Assembly (NCBI RefSeq): GCF_900120005.1
Contig: NZ_LT635453.1
Location: 344,263 to 408,262 of the forward strand
Length of the DNA: 64,000 nucleotides
From: Holdemania sp. Marseille-P2844
GTDB lineage: Bacteria; Bacillota_I; Bacilli_A; Erysipelotrichales; Erysipelotrichaceae
Direction of reading: 5' to 3'
A model generated the notes under the pieces. The model did no database searches and was not told the DNA's origin. It saw only the letters and a list, made by a program, of their open reading frames with translations. This document shows, one piece after another, positions 33,225 to 42,869 of this stretch (within the stretch, counting starts at the first letter, position 1; every line of letters begins with the position of its first letter). Made by a program: the position numbers and the translations under genes.

Positions 33225-34109
33225 CTACATCTGTCTTTTCTGCGGATATCGTGATCTCAAAAAGTCAGCCAGATTTTCAGCCGCTTTCTGGTTCACATAA
33301 TCTCGCCGCACAAGCAATCCAACGAACCAGTGATAATCACGAAACGGCGTCATGGTTAATCCCGGCAGCGGAAAGGCTTCGATTAAAAGATCAAAAATCA
33401 TGCCTTCATTCGCTGAAATTCGATAAAACGTCTCAATCGTATTCGGGCTGTTTTCAAATAGAAAAGACTGTCCCCTTTTCTTCAGGTCGCGAAACAGGGG
33501 CGGATATGTATTTTCAAGGCTGCCCATGCCGAAAAAGCGGTATGGCAAAATGTCATCAAGGGTTAAGCAGGATTTTTTAAAGTCCAGTTTGGAACTATGC
33601 GTACAATAAACCGGACATTCAAAAATTGGGAATTTATTGAATTCTGACATGTCATCATGGAATTGAAAGATCAGCGCCGCATCCAGCTGCTTCTTGCGAA
33701 GCTGGCTGAGACATTCGTCCAGTTCTAAAAAGTGCCGTTCTATATGAAGGTCTGCCCGCTTTTCATAAGCTGAAAATTCAGCGTCGCTGACCTGAAACTG
33801 AAACGGAATCATCGAGGAACAGATGCCCAGCTGCAGCTGATGAAACTGCGGATTCAGGGCCGCCATTTTCTTTTGCAGCAGGTCAAACTCTTTCAACAGC
33901 GGAAGACTTTGTTCGGCAAGATATTTCCCTTCTGCGGTTAATGTGATCCGGTTGTGGTCGTTTTGAAACAAACGACAATGAAGCTCGAGTTCTAAGAATT
34001 GTATTTGCTGACGAAGCGCTTGCCGACTGATATAGCACTCTTGCGCCGCTTTTGTGTAATTCAGCGTTCGTGCAGTTGCGGAAAAATAACGCAGCGATTG
34101 AATATCCAT
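33225..34109 (-). CDS. LysR family transcriptional regulator
   Basis: A 294-residue regulator. The N-terminal LysR helix-turn-helix (L-N-Y-T-K-A-A-Q-E-C-Y-I-S-R-Q-A-L, residues 17-33) is clear, followed by a periplasmic-binding-protein-like effector domain. The ATG at 34109 follows GGAGGAG; a TTG at 34121 would start inside that ribosome site. It is divergent from the Tat-exported flavoprotein gene (123-base gap), the usual layout for a LysR activator and its target, so its inducer is probably the flavoprotein's substrate. Confidence 0.92.
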   Translation of the reverse strand: MDIQSLRYFSATARTLNYTKAAQECYISRQALRQQIQFLELELHCRLFQNDHNRITLTAEGKYLAEQSLPLLKEFDLLQKKMAALNPQFHQLQLGICSSMIPFQFQVSDAEFSAYEKRADLHIERHFLELDECLSQLRKKQLDAALIFQFHDDMSEFNKFPIFECPVYCTHSSKLDFKKSCLTLDDILPYRFFGMGSLENTYPPLFRDLKKRGQSFLFENSPNTIETFYRISANEGMIFDLLIEAFPLPGLTMTPFRDYHWFVGLLVRRDYVNQKAAENLADFLRSRYPQKRQM

Positions 34110-34232
34110 AATCTCCTCCAACCGCAGGTTTTTCCTGCGTTTGTGTGATCATTATAACTGCTTTTGTCCTGGTTGAAAAGATGTTATCCTCTAACTGGAT
34201 GATTTTTTCACAAACGAGGAGGAAAGAAGATC

Positions 34233-35918
34233 ATGAAAACTGTATCACGCCGTGAGTTTCTCAAAGGCGCTGCATTGTCTGCGGCAGGTCTTGCCGCCGC
34301 GGGACTGCTTGCCGGCTGTTCCAGCGAAAACAAAGACGCTTCCCAGCAGCCGGCTCCTACTGAAGCACCTGCCGCTTCCGATTGGCTGGGCAAGGCTCCG
34401 GAATTCAAGGAAAGCGATTTCGTCAAAACCTATGAAACGGATGTTTTAGTCATTGGTGCTGGAAACGGGGGCCTTTTTGCCGCATCGGCGGCGGTCGAAG
34501 AAGGAGCCAAAACCATTTTAATTGAAAAATTCAGCGAAGAATTCGGAGGTTCCGGGATCCGCGATACGTTGGGAGCCATCAATTCCAAACAACAGATTGC
34601 CAATAACGATAATCCGGATCGGCTGGAAGTGATCACTGAACTGTACCGCGTATCGAACGGATATGGCGATATGCGGTTGTATAATACCTGGGCCGACCAT
34701 TCTGGCGAGATGATCGACTGGTTTACTGAGCGGCTCAATGAAGAGGGCTGGCAGTTTCTACACGAAATTGACGGGAAAACAGAAAAGATGCGTTATGCAG
34801 CATTTGACACGGGTCACACGCTGCAGCTGGGAACCAACGCCTACGACCCGAACAATTCCGCCCGCGTTTTAAAGAAATACGCCAGCGGCCTGGGATTAAC
34901 GATCCATTATGAAACCAAAATGGAAGCTTTGATCAAGGAAGAAGGAAAGGTAACCGGCGTCATTGCTTCGACGCAAGACGGTTTTGTGAAATATATTGCC
35001 CACAAAGGGGTTATTGTCTGCACTGGCGGCTACAGCCTGAATCCGCAAATGCTGCAGGCTCTCCAGCCGGAAACACTGCTTTATGACAACAACAACAGCT
35101 CTTTCCCGGGATCGACAGGAGAAGGAATTAAAGCGATGCTGTGGGCCGGAGCTAAAATGGATGACGTTCATGGCTCCGTTGTTTTCGATCGCGGCGCAAT
35201 CAAGCCGGATGCGGTCGGCAATGAGGAAGGTTATATGTTCTGGATGGGCTCGCAGCCATTCCTGAAGGTTGATTTGAAGGGTCAACGTTTTACAAATGAA
35301 AGTGGTTTTTACGATCATATCCTGCATGATTCGCTGAATCTTCCTCATCATACCTACTGCATGGTCTGGGATGCTGATTATGTTGCGGATATTGAACGCT
35401 TCGATACTCACGGCTGTTCCAGAATGTTCCCGCATTCCAATGGTACCGAACCGGTTATGCCGATTCAGTACATCGACGGCGTAGTTTTGCCGCAGGCCCG
35501 CGAAGACGGCTATATTGTCAGCGCAGATACGTTAGAAGAGCTGGCTGAAAAACTTGGACTTCCCAAAGAAAACTTCGTCGCAACCTGTCAGCGCTACAAT
35601 GAATTATATGACAATCAGGAGGATCCGGATTTCGGCAAGGAAGCATTCCGGCTTTCGCAGATGCGCAAAGCGCCGTTTGAAGGCATCCGCATGAGCGGCG
35701 GCTATTTCATCAATACGTTTGACGGCGTTAAGGTTAACTGCGACATGAATGTCCTGGACGAAAACATGCAGCCGATTGAAGGCTTATATGCTGCAGGCGA
35801 CTGTACTGGAGGTTATTTCGCCACCAGTTATCCGAATCTTCTGGCCGGTGCGGCTGCTGGAAGAACAGCTACTTTCGGCCGCCTGGCGGGCAAAAATGCA
35901 GCCAAGCGCTCCGTCTGA
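34233..35918 (+). CDS. Tat-exported FAD-dependent reductase (LysR-linked)
   Basis: A 561-residue flavoprotein. The N terminus has a twin-arginine signal (S-R-R-E-F-L-K-G) followed by a lipobox-like L-A-G-C-S, so it is exported folded with its cofactor and may be lipid-anchored. The FAD_binding_2 domain begins with D-V-L-V-I-G-A-G-N-G-G near residue 72 and ends with G-L-Y-A-A-G-D-C. There is no FMN-binding domain, unlike the other two exported reductases here, so electrons must come from a separate carrier. The acceptor is unknown. The ATG follows GAGGAGG. Confidence 0.88.
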   Translation: MKTVSRREFLKGAALSAAGLAAAGLLAGCSSENKDASQQPAPTEAPAASDWLGKAPEFKESDFVKTYETDVLVIGAGNGGLFAASAAVEEGAKTILIEKFSEEFGGSGIRDTLGAINSKQQIANNDNPDRLEVITELYRVSNGYGDMRLYNTWADHSGEMIDWFTERLNEEGWQFLHEIDGKTEKMRYAAFDTGHTLQLGTNAYDPNNSARVLKKYASGLGLTIHYETKMEALIKEEGKVTGVIASTQDGFVKYIAHKGVIVCTGGYSLNPQMLQALQPETLLYDNNNSSFPGSTGEGIKAMLWAGAKMDDVHGSVVFDRGAIKPDAVGNEEGYMFWMGSQPFLKVDLKGQRFTNESGFYDHILHDSLNLPHHTYCMVWDADYVADIERFDTHGCSRMFPHSNGTEPVMPIQYIDGVVLPQAREDGYIVSADTLEELAEKLGLPKENFVATCQRYNELYDNQEDPDFGKEAFRLSQMRKAPFEGIRMSGGYFINTFDGVKVNCDMNVLDENMQPIEGLYAAGDCTGGYFATSYPNLLAGAAAGRTATFGRLAGKNAAKRSV

Positions 35919-36028
35919 GCGACTGATCAGAAAAATAGATTCAAGCTTTAATCAGGCCACGAAGGGATAGATCCGTGGCCTTTAACGATGGGGAGAACGC
36001 CACAGGAAGGGGAGCTCTCGTTATGATG

Positions 36029-36067
36029 AAAAGACACCCGGTATGAAAAACAGTCCGGGTGTCTTTT
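36029..36067 (+). terminator. rho-independent terminator
   Basis: AAGACACCCGG (36031-36041) pairs perfectly with CCGGGTGTCTT (36055-36065) and is followed by TT. It works in either direction between the converging flavoprotein and DJ-1 genes. Confidence 0.85.
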
Positions 36068-36137
36068 GCGATTTGATGACACTTCGCATCAAAATTCAGG
36101 CTTTCGATGAAAGTCCGGCTGCCTGCAGCCTTCCTGA

Positions 36138-36671
36138 TCAATAATAAATCTGTTTCTGAATGAATTCTTTCTGCTCGGTTCCCTGCAGCTTCTCAATGAT
36201 CGCAAACGCGAAATCAATCGTGGCCGCCGCGCTGCGGCCGGTGATCAGATTGCCGTCGGTGACAGTGTATTGATCGACATAGGTACCTCCGAAGTCCTCG
36301 TTCATGCTTGTGAAGCAGGTGTACCGCTTCCCTTTCAACAAGCCCAGATGTCCCAGAATCGTCGGCGCCGCGCAGATCGCCGCGATCGGCTTATCCAGCG
36401 CTTTGAATTTCAGGATGATCTGTTTCACATCCTCGCTGCTTTCCAACAAAGCATAATGCGGCCCGCCCGGCAGCAGCAGGCAATCATAATTTTCAGGGTT
36501 CAAGTCGGATAACGGAAGCAGGCCGCAGATCGGCAGATCATGCTTGCCCGTCGTCTTTTCTCCGCTGATTCCAAACAGATCCGCTTCCAGTCCGCTGCGC
36601 TTCAATAACGCCAGCGTGCCGATCGCTTCGATCTCCTCATAGCCCTTGCCTAAAATCGTGCAAATTCTCAT
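36138..36671 (-). CDS. DJ-1/PfpI family protein
   Basis: A 177-residue protein of the DJ-1/PfpI superfamily. The nucleophile elbow is A-I-C-A-A-P near residue 100, with the conserved Glu in E-E-I-E near residue 14 and the G-G-P loop. Family members include deglycases, chaperones and proteases; the type (YajL/ThiJ-like) suggests a cysteine-based protective role. The ATG follows GGAGGTG. It is divergent from mutS. Confidence 0.88.
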   Translation of the reverse strand: MRICTILGKGYEEIEAIGTLALLKRSGLEADLFGISGEKTTGKHDLPICGLLPLSDLNPENYDCLLLPGGPHYALLESSEDVKQIILKFKALDKPIAAICAAPTILGHLGLLKGKRYTCFTSMNEDFGGTYVDQYTVTDGNLITGRSAAATIDFAFAIIEKLQGTEQKEFIQKQIYY

Positions 36672-36712
36672 ATCCGCACCTCCATTTTCCTTATTATAAA
36701 CCCAAAACTCCC

Positions 36713-36741
36713 CTGACCTGCAGAAAAAATGATGGTATAAT
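36713..36741 (+). promoter_or_regulatory. promoter of mutS
   Basis: CTGACC (36713-36718) and TATAAT (36736-36741) are separated by 17 bases. They lie 27 bases before the mutS start and its AGAGGTG site. Confidence 0.6.
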
Positions 36742-36768
36742 AAGAACAGTTTTTTTAGAGGTGAAAGT

Positions 36769-39300
36769 ATGGAACAATATACGCCGATGATGCAGCAGTA
36801 TCTCGAGGTTAAAAAGAATTATCAGGACGCCCTGGTTTTTTATCGTCTGGGCGACTTTTATGAAATGTTTTTTGAGGATGCCAAGATCGCGTCCTGTGAG
36901 CTGGACCTGGTGCTGACCGGCAGAAACGCCGGGGTGAAGGACCGCGTGCCGATGTGCGGCGTGCCGTTTCACGCCGTGACGGGCTATATACAGCGTCTGG
37001 TTCAGAAAGGCTACAAGGTGGCGATTGTCGAACAGATGGAAGATCCGGCTTTAGCCAAGGGACTGGTCAAGCGCGATGTGATCAAGGTCGTGACGCCCGG
37101 CACGGTGATCGACGAGCTGTTTGACGAACGCTCCAGCATTTATCTGGCGGCTGTTGTGGACTATCAATATGGATTCGCCTTGTCGATCTGCGAAATGTCG
37201 ACCGGCGAAACGACGGTAACGCATATTCCGCGCAATATTCTCCATTTGCAGCAGACGCTGCTGAAAAACAATATTCGCGAGATCGTCGTGAAGGAAGGCT
37301 TCGACGAGAAGTTTATCCGTGCAGTCCGCGATCTGTCCGCCGTGGCAATTTCCTATTGCGCCGAAGACCAGATCGGCGAGGAATACCTGCCGCTGTGCGA
37401 GGAAGTGAGCGACGGGGCGCAGCGGGAAGCCTATGGGCTGATGCTCAATTATCTGATCGAAACGCAGAAGCGGATGATGCATCATCTTCAGACTGTCGAA
37501 ATTGAGAATGAAAACGACGTGCTGTATATGGACTTCTCAACCCAGCAGAATCTGGAACTGGTCGCTCCGCTGCGCACGCAAAGCAAATCGGAGACCCTGT
37601 GGTCGTTTCTCGACCGCTGCCAGAGCGCAATGGGGTCCCGCCTGTTAAAAAAATGGATTGAACGGCCGTTGGTAGATAAAAAGAAAATCCTGTTCCGCCA
37701 GGACCGGATCGAATACTTAATGAAAAACTATCTTGTCCGCGAGGATCTCAAGGACAAGCTGAACCAGATCTATGATATGGAACGGCTGATTGCCAGAGTG
37801 GCCTATGGTTCTGCCAATGCAATCGACTGCCAGCGTCTGCAGAAAACACTGAGCCAGGTGCCGGAAATCCTGGCGCTGTTTCAGGATGCGCCGGTTTTTC
37901 AGGAATACCGGGACGTCGACTGCTGCCTGTCGCTGACGGAGCTGCTGGACGGAGCGTTCGTTGAGAATCCACCGGTGTCCGTGAAGGAAGGCGGGATGTT
38001 TGCGGAAGGCTTCAGCGAACAGCTGGACGAATACCGTCATGCCCAGAAGGAAGGAAAAACCTGGATTCTCCAACAGGAGAATTACGAACGCGAGCGCACC
38101 GGAATTAAGACACTGAAAATCGGCTACAACCGGGTGTTCGGCTATTATATTGAAGTGTCCAAGGGCGCATCAGCACAGGTGAAGGAAGAATACGGCTATG
38201 TCCGCAAGCAGACGCTGACCAACGCCGAGCGCTACATCACCTCCGAGCTGAAAGAAAAGGAAGACGCGATCCTGCATGCGGAGGAGCGCTCCATTCGTTT
38301 GGAAACCGAGCTGTTTGCCAATCTGCTGGAACAGATCCGCAGCTATCTGCCGAAGCTGCAGAAGCTGGCCTTGATGCTGGCGAATATGGACGTCTATTAC
38401 GCCCTGTCCTCGATCAGCGCGGATAACGGCTACGTTCGTCCCCTCTTCACGGAGGACGAGCTGAAAATTGAGGAAGGCCGCCATCCGATTCTGGAAAAGA
38501 TCAGTCCTAACCGCTATGTTTCCAACAGTCTGGCGATGGATAAAGAAAATCAGATCCTGATCATTACCGGTCCGAACATGGGCGGTAAAAGTACCTATAT
38601 GCGGCAGGTGGCGCTGATCATCCTGATGGCGCAGATCGGCTGCTTTGTGCCGGCGAAGAAATGTGAAATGCCGATTTTCGATAAGATTTTTACCCGCATC
38701 GGCGCCAGCGACGACATCCTGTCGGGACAGTCGACGTTCATGGTGGAAATGACGGAAGCGAACAACGCGTTATCTCAGGCCACGGAGCATTCCTTAATCC
38801 TGTTTGACGAAATCGGCCGCGGCACTTCCACGTATGACGGCATGGCGCTGGCTCAGGCCATGATCGAATACATCGCCGTCTGCATCCACGCGAAGACGCT
38901 GTTCTCCACACATTATCATGAACTGACCAGTCTGGATGAAAGTCTGCCGGTGGTGAAGAACGTGCATGTCGAGGTGCATGAGGACAATGGCGATGTCACC
39001 TTTATGTACCGCGTTAAAAAAGGCAAAGCCGACCGGTCTTATGGCATCAACGTCGCCCGGCTGGCAAAGCTGCCGGAAGCGGTGCTGGAACGGGCCGGCG
39101 ATCTGTTAGCGGAATACGAATCGAAAAAACGCGTCGTTCAGCAGTCGCTGGGCATCGTCGAAATGGTCAAAGCGCCGGTCAAGGAACAGGGCGTGCTCGA
39201 TAAATTGGAAATGGTCGATCCCAACCAGCTCTCGCCGATTCAGGCGCTGCAGATGATCATGGATTTGCAGCAGGAACTGAAGGAAGCGCAGAAAGCATAA
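36769..39300 (+). CDS. mutS: DNA mismatch repair protein MutS
   Basis: An 843-residue mismatch sensor of normal length. The mismatch-reading G-D-F-Y-E-M-F is near residue 28 (Phe-x-Glu), the Walker A is G-P-N-M-G-G-K-S-T near residue 605, and Walker B is D-E-I-G-R-G-T-S-T. It binds mismatches and calls MutL. The gene leads a group with a small membrane-protein gene, mutL, miaA and tcdA on the same strand. Confidence 0.97.
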   Translation: MEQYTPMMQQYLEVKKNYQDALVFYRLGDFYEMFFEDAKIASCELDLVLTGRNAGVKDRVPMCGVPFHAVTGYIQRLVQKGYKVAIVEQMEDPALAKGLVKRDVIKVVTPGTVIDELFDERSSIYLAAVVDYQYGFALSICEMSTGETTVTHIPRNILHLQQTLLKNNIREIVVKEGFDEKFIRAVRDLSAVAISYCAEDQIGEEYLPLCEEVSDGAQREAYGLMLNYLIETQKRMMHHLQTVEIENENDVLYMDFSTQQNLELVAPLRTQSKSETLWSFLDRCQSAMGSRLLKKWIERPLVDKKKILFRQDRIEYLMKNYLVREDLKDKLNQIYDMERLIARVAYGSANAIDCQRLQKTLSQVPEILALFQDAPVFQEYRDVDCCLSLTELLDGAFVENPPVSVKEGGMFAEGFSEQLDEYRHAQKEGKTWILQQENYERERTGIKTLKIGYNRVFGYYIEVSKGASAQVKEEYGYVRKQTLTNAERYITSELKEKEDAILHAEERSIRLETELFANLLEQIRSYLPKLQKLALMLANMDVYYALSSISADNGYVRPLFTEDELKIEEGRHPILEKISPNRYVSNSLAMDKENQILIITGPNMGGKSTYMRQVALIILMAQIGCFVPAKKCEMPIFDKIFTRIGASDDILSGQSTFMVEMTEANNALSQATEHSLILFDEIGRGTSTYDGMALAQAMIEYIAVCIHAKTLFSTHYHELTSLDESLPVVKNVHVEVHEDNGDVTFMYRVKKGKADRSYGINVARLAKLPEAVLERAGDLLAEYESKKRVVQQSLGIVEMVKAPVKEQGVLDKLEMVDPNQLSPIQALQMIMDLQQELKEAQKA

Positions 39301-39363
39301 CAGCTGACTGCGATCAGTCTCACGCCGCTTTCGCCGTGGGAAAGAAGCGAAAGTCAAATCAGA

Positions 39364-39402
39364 AATAACGAAAGTAAAACCGAAAATAACGAAAGTAAAA
39401 CC
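39364..39402. repeat. 21-bp tandem duplication between mutS and the membrane-protein gene
   Basis: AATAACGAAAGTAAAACC occurs at 39364-39381 and 39385-39402 with a period of 21 bases. A diverged third copy precedes it. It lies in the leader of the next gene. Confidence 0.85.
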
Positions 39403-39419
39403 AGAAACGAGGAAAAGCG

Positions 39420-39773
39420 ATGAAGATGTTTCGAATGCTTTGCCTGGCGTTAAGTCAGGGTTTAATTCTCGGCTTGATCGCCAGCGCAGTCCGGCAGACG
39501 CTGCGCCGCCGCAACCATCCGGATTTCACCTATACGCCTAAGCAGCTGGAACAAGGCCGCCGGCGCTGGAAGGTAGGTTCGCGGATTCTGACCTATGTCA
39601 CCTTTGCGATGCTGATCCTCGGTTTTATCTGGTGCCTGTATTTTCTGGTGCTGGCGCTGGCCGATCCGACGCAGGCAGAGTACGCCAACAGTTTGTCGGA
39701 AATGATCGTCGGGCTGTTGACGATCATCTCGATCGGTTTCGCGTTTTACGAGTTTCTGCGGCATGGACAATAA
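39420..39773 (+). CDS. small membrane protein between mutS and mutL
   Basis: A 117-residue protein with three hydrophobic segments (about residues 5-22, 55-78 and 88-110). No family was recognised. It starts at an ATG after GAGGAAAAG. Its stop codon lies in a 21-base perfect tandem duplication. It may be cotranscribed with mutS and mutL, but nothing links it to mismatch repair. Confidence 0.6.
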   Translation: MKMFRMLCLALSQGLILGLIASAVRQTLRRRNHPDFTYTPKQLEQGRRRWKVGSRILTYVTFAMLILGFIWCLYFLVLALADPTQAEYANSLSEMIVGLLTIISIGFAFYEFLRHGQ

Positions 39774-39798
39774 AAGATGCGGCATGGACAATAAAAGA
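39757..39798. repeat. 21-bp perfect tandem duplication over a stop codon
   Basis: TGCGGCATGGACAATAAAAGA occurs at 39757-39777 and again at 39778-39798. The first copy contains the TAA of the small membrane-protein gene. Confidence 0.95.
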
Positions 39799-39915
39799 TA
39801 AGGCAAACCGGCAGTTCGCCGGAGCACTTGAAAAGGATGACCGGTTCCCTGAATTTATCGCATCCTCGGGGAATCAATCGGAAACAGCTTCACAGAACAG
39901 GAGGGTGAATCCACG

Positions 39916-41919
39916 ATGGCAAAAATACAGCAGCTGGACGCGCATTTAACCAACATGATCGCCGCCGGGGAGGTCGTCGAACGGCCGATGGGCGTCATCA
40001 AAGAACTGGTTGAAAACGCGCTGGACGCGCAAGCGACCCGGATTGAAGTTAACATCAACCAGGGCGGCACCGAGCTGATGGAAGTGATCGACAACGGCGT
40101 CGGGATGGATCGGGAAGACGCGTGTCTGTGCTTTGAACGGCATGCCACCAGTAAAATCAAGACGACGGAAGATCTGTGGGCGATTCACACGCTGGGTTTC
40201 CGCGGTGAAGCGCTGCCTTCGATCGCTTCCGTTTCCAATCTGACACTCTTGACCAACAACGGCGAAGATTCCACGCGTGTGGAAATCCGCTACGGTCAGC
40301 GCCAGTCCGCGCGGCCTTACCCCTGCAATCAGGGAACGCAGATCACGGTCAGCGGCCTGTTTCAGAAAACACCGGCCCGGCTGAAGCATCTCAAGTCGAT
40401 TCCGTATGAAACCTCGCTGATCCTCGACGTCATTCAGAAGTTTGCGCTGAGCTATCCGGACGTCGCGTTTCGGCTTGTCCACGACGGCAAGGAAGTGTTC
40501 CGCAGCGCCGGCAACGGCAGTCTGCTGGAAGTTATGGCGATCATCTACGGCCGCGATCTGGCCCGTCAGTGCATCGAGGTGGAAGGGCAGGACTTCGATT
40601 ACACGGTCCGCGGTTTGATGGCGCTGCCGGCGCAGACCCGCGCCAGCCGCAATTACATGACGGTCTTTATCAACCGCCGGATGATCCGCTCCTACCGGAT
40701 TCAGAAAGCGATTTTGGAAGCCTATAAGAACTATATTCCGCAGGACCGCTATCCGATTGTCGTGCTGGATATCGAGATGGACAGCCATCTGTGCGATGTG
40801 AACGTCCATCCATCCAAATGGGAAATCCGGCTTTCCAAGGAGCAGCAGCTGGAATTTTTAATCCGCGATACGCTGACCCGCACCCTGCGCGAGCACATGC
40901 AGGCGCCGGAGGTCATGCGCGTGGAAACGCCGAGGGAGAAAGTGGAAATGCCGCAGCTGTTTGAAACGCCCGCGGCTGTTCCCGCCAATCAGGTGCGCGA
41001 GGATTCCGTCGAAGCTAACGAATGGCGCAGACAGGCGGCCCTGATGAGCGAACAGCGCGAACGGGAACAGATCACCGCGTCGCTTTCCCGGGAAATAACG
41101 CAGAATCCGGAAGCTGCTGGAAAAGCGGAAGAATCCGCAGTCTTGCCAGCGGAGCCTGAAGCCCTGATTAAAAAAACAGAGGTGGAAAACCGGGAAGGAT
41201 CGTCGCTAACAACGCCGAAGCCAACCGCAAAGACCTCATCTGCGGACAGCCTTTCCGATCAGCTGTCAAAGCCGGAGCCGCTGGATCCCCGGGTTCAGTC
41301 GACAGAAGCTTCGGCCGAAGCGCTGCGCTCAGTTCCAAAACAAACCTTCCCACAGATGCAGGTGCTGGCTCAGATGCATGGCAAATACATTCTCGCTCAG
41401 GACGAACACGCGCTTTATATTGTCGATCAGCATGCCGCGCAGGAACGTGTCCATTTTGAAGAAGTCCAGCAGCGCTTTCTGGATCAGGAGCCTTTAATGC
41501 AGGAGCTGCTTGTGCCGATCATTTTGGAAGGCAGCGCGTCCGTGGCGGCCCGGCTGCAGGAAATGAACGAACTGCTGGAACCGATGCACATCCATCTGGA
41601 AAACTTCGGTCAGAACAGTTTGATCTGCCGTCAGCTGCCGGCCTGGATGAGTGAAATTGACGAACAGGCGTTCTTACAGGACGTGCTGGATTTGTGGAAA
41701 GACGGCCGCGAAGTCCGTGCGGAGGATCTGCAGCGGCACCGGCTGGCAACGATCGCGTGCCATCATTCAATCCGTTTCAACCGCGTATTGTCGTTAGGCG
41801 AAATGCAGGAGGTAATCGAACAGCTGGCGCGCTGTGAACAGCCGTATCACTGCCCGCATGGCCGTCCGACGTTCATCACCATCACGGAAAAGCAGCTGAT
41901 CAAGGAGTTCCAGCGATGA
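39916..41919 (+). CDS. mutL: DNA mismatch repair protein MutL
   Basis: A 667-residue GHKL ATPase with endonuclease. N-terminal motifs are E-N-A-L-D-A, D-N-G-V-G-M and G-F-R-G-E-A-L. A long low-complexity linker (about residues 340-470) separates the C-terminal domain, which has the endonuclease D-Q-H-A-x-x-E-x-x-x-x-E site (D-Q-H-A-A-Q-E-R-V-H-F-E) and C-P-H-G-R-P, so it nicks DNA itself as in bacteria without MutH. The ATG follows AGGAGG. It overlaps miaA by four bases. Confidence 0.97.
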   Translation: MAKIQQLDAHLTNMIAAGEVVERPMGVIKELVENALDAQATRIEVNINQGGTELMEVIDNGVGMDREDACLCFERHATSKIKTTEDLWAIHTLGFRGEALPSIASVSNLTLLTNNGEDSTRVEIRYGQRQSARPYPCNQGTQITVSGLFQKTPARLKHLKSIPYETSLILDVIQKFALSYPDVAFRLVHDGKEVFRSAGNGSLLEVMAIIYGRDLARQCIEVEGQDFDYTVRGLMALPAQTRASRNYMTVFINRRMIRSYRIQKAILEAYKNYIPQDRYPIVVLDIEMDSHLCDVNVHPSKWEIRLSKEQQLEFLIRDTLTRTLREHMQAPEVMRVETPREKVEMPQLFETPAAVPANQVREDSVEANEWRRQAALMSEQREREQITASLSREITQNPEAAGKAEESAVLPAEPEALIKKTEVENREGSSLTTPKPTAKTSSADSLSDQLSKPEPLDPRVQSTEASAEALRSVPKQTFPQMQVLAQMHGKYILAQDEHALYIVDQHAAQERVHFEEVQQRFLDQEPLMQELLVPIILEGSASVAARLQEMNELLEPMHIHLENFGQNSLICRQLPAWMSEIDEQAFLQDVLDLWKDGREVRAEDLQRHRLATIACHHSIRFNRVLSLGEMQEVIEQLARCEQPYHCPHGRPTFITITEKQLIKEFQR

Positions 41920-42869
41920 AGAAAGTGCTGGTACTCGTCGGTCCGACCGCCGTCGGCAAGACGGCGTTTTCGATTGAACTGGCGAAACGGTTTCACGGTG
42001 AGATCATCAGCGGCGATTCGATTCAGGTCTACCGCGGGCTGGATATCGGATCGGGGAAGATTACCGAAGCGGAAAAGCAGGGCGTGCCGCATTACAATAT
42101 CGACACGCGGAATCCGAAAGAAAAAACGAGCGTCGCGGATTTTCAGCGGGAAGCCCGTGCAGCGATCGAAGCGATCAGCGCCCGGGGCAAGCTGCCGATG
42201 ATCGTCGGCGGCACGGGTTTGTATATCAAAGCGGCCCTGTATGATTATCAGTTTCAACCCGAGGATCCGCGCGCGCAAAGCTTGAGCGAAGAACTGGAAC
42301 AACGCGATGAAGCCGAGCTGTATGCCTGGCTGAAACAGGTCGATCCGCCAACCGCGGATCAGATTCATCCCCATAATAAGCGCCGGATCATCCGCGCGCT
42401 GGTGATTCACGAACTGGCGCAGACGCCGAAAAGCGAGCTGGAAAGCCGGCAGGAACACAGAATGATGTACGACACGTTCATTTGCGGTCTGACTTGCCAA
42501 CGGCAGGCGCTGATAGAGCGGATTGAAAAACGCGTCGACGGAATGATCGCCGCCGGGCTGATCGAGGAAATCCGCGGCTTATTGCGGCAGGGCGTCAGCT
42601 TTGACGATCAGTCGATGCAGGGCATCGGCTATAAGGAATGGCGCGGCTATTTTGAAGGCCGGGAAACGATCGATCAGGCGCGGGAACAGATTTTAACGCA
42701 TACCCGGCAATTTTCGCGCCGCCAGATGACCTGGTTTACCCGGCAGACGCCGATCCGCTGGGCGGCGGTCGATCAGCCGGGTGAGAAAGAACAGGCAGTG
42801 GCGGAAATCGCCGTCTGGCTGAAGGAGGAATGTGCGTGGAAACACCGCTGCAAAGACTGGAATTGTTAG
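41916..42869 (+). CDS. miaA: tRNA dimethylallyltransferase MiaA
   Basis: A 317-residue enzyme that adds a dimethylallyl group to A37 of tRNAs reading UNN codons. The P-loop is G-P-T-A-V-G-K-T near residue 9, and the conserved D-S-I-Q-V-Y-R-G-L-D-I-G segment follows. Its ATG overlaps the mutL stop (ATGA), a classic mutL-miaA coupling. The 3' end overlaps the tcdA start by 34 bases. Confidence 0.97.
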   Translation: MKKVLVLVGPTAVGKTAFSIELAKRFHGEIISGDSIQVYRGLDIGSGKITEAEKQGVPHYNIDTRNPKEKTSVADFQREARAAIEAISARGKLPMIVGGTGLYIKAALYDYQFQPEDPRAQSLSEELEQRDEAELYAWLKQVDPPTADQIHPHNKRRIIRALVIHELAQTPKSELESRQEHRMMYDTFICGLTCQRQALIERIEKRVDGMIAAGLIEEIRGLLRQGVSFDDQSMQGIGYKEWRGYFEGRETIDQAREQILTHTRQFSRRQMTWFTRQTPIRWAAVDQPGEKEQAVAEIAVWLKEECAWKHRCKDWNC

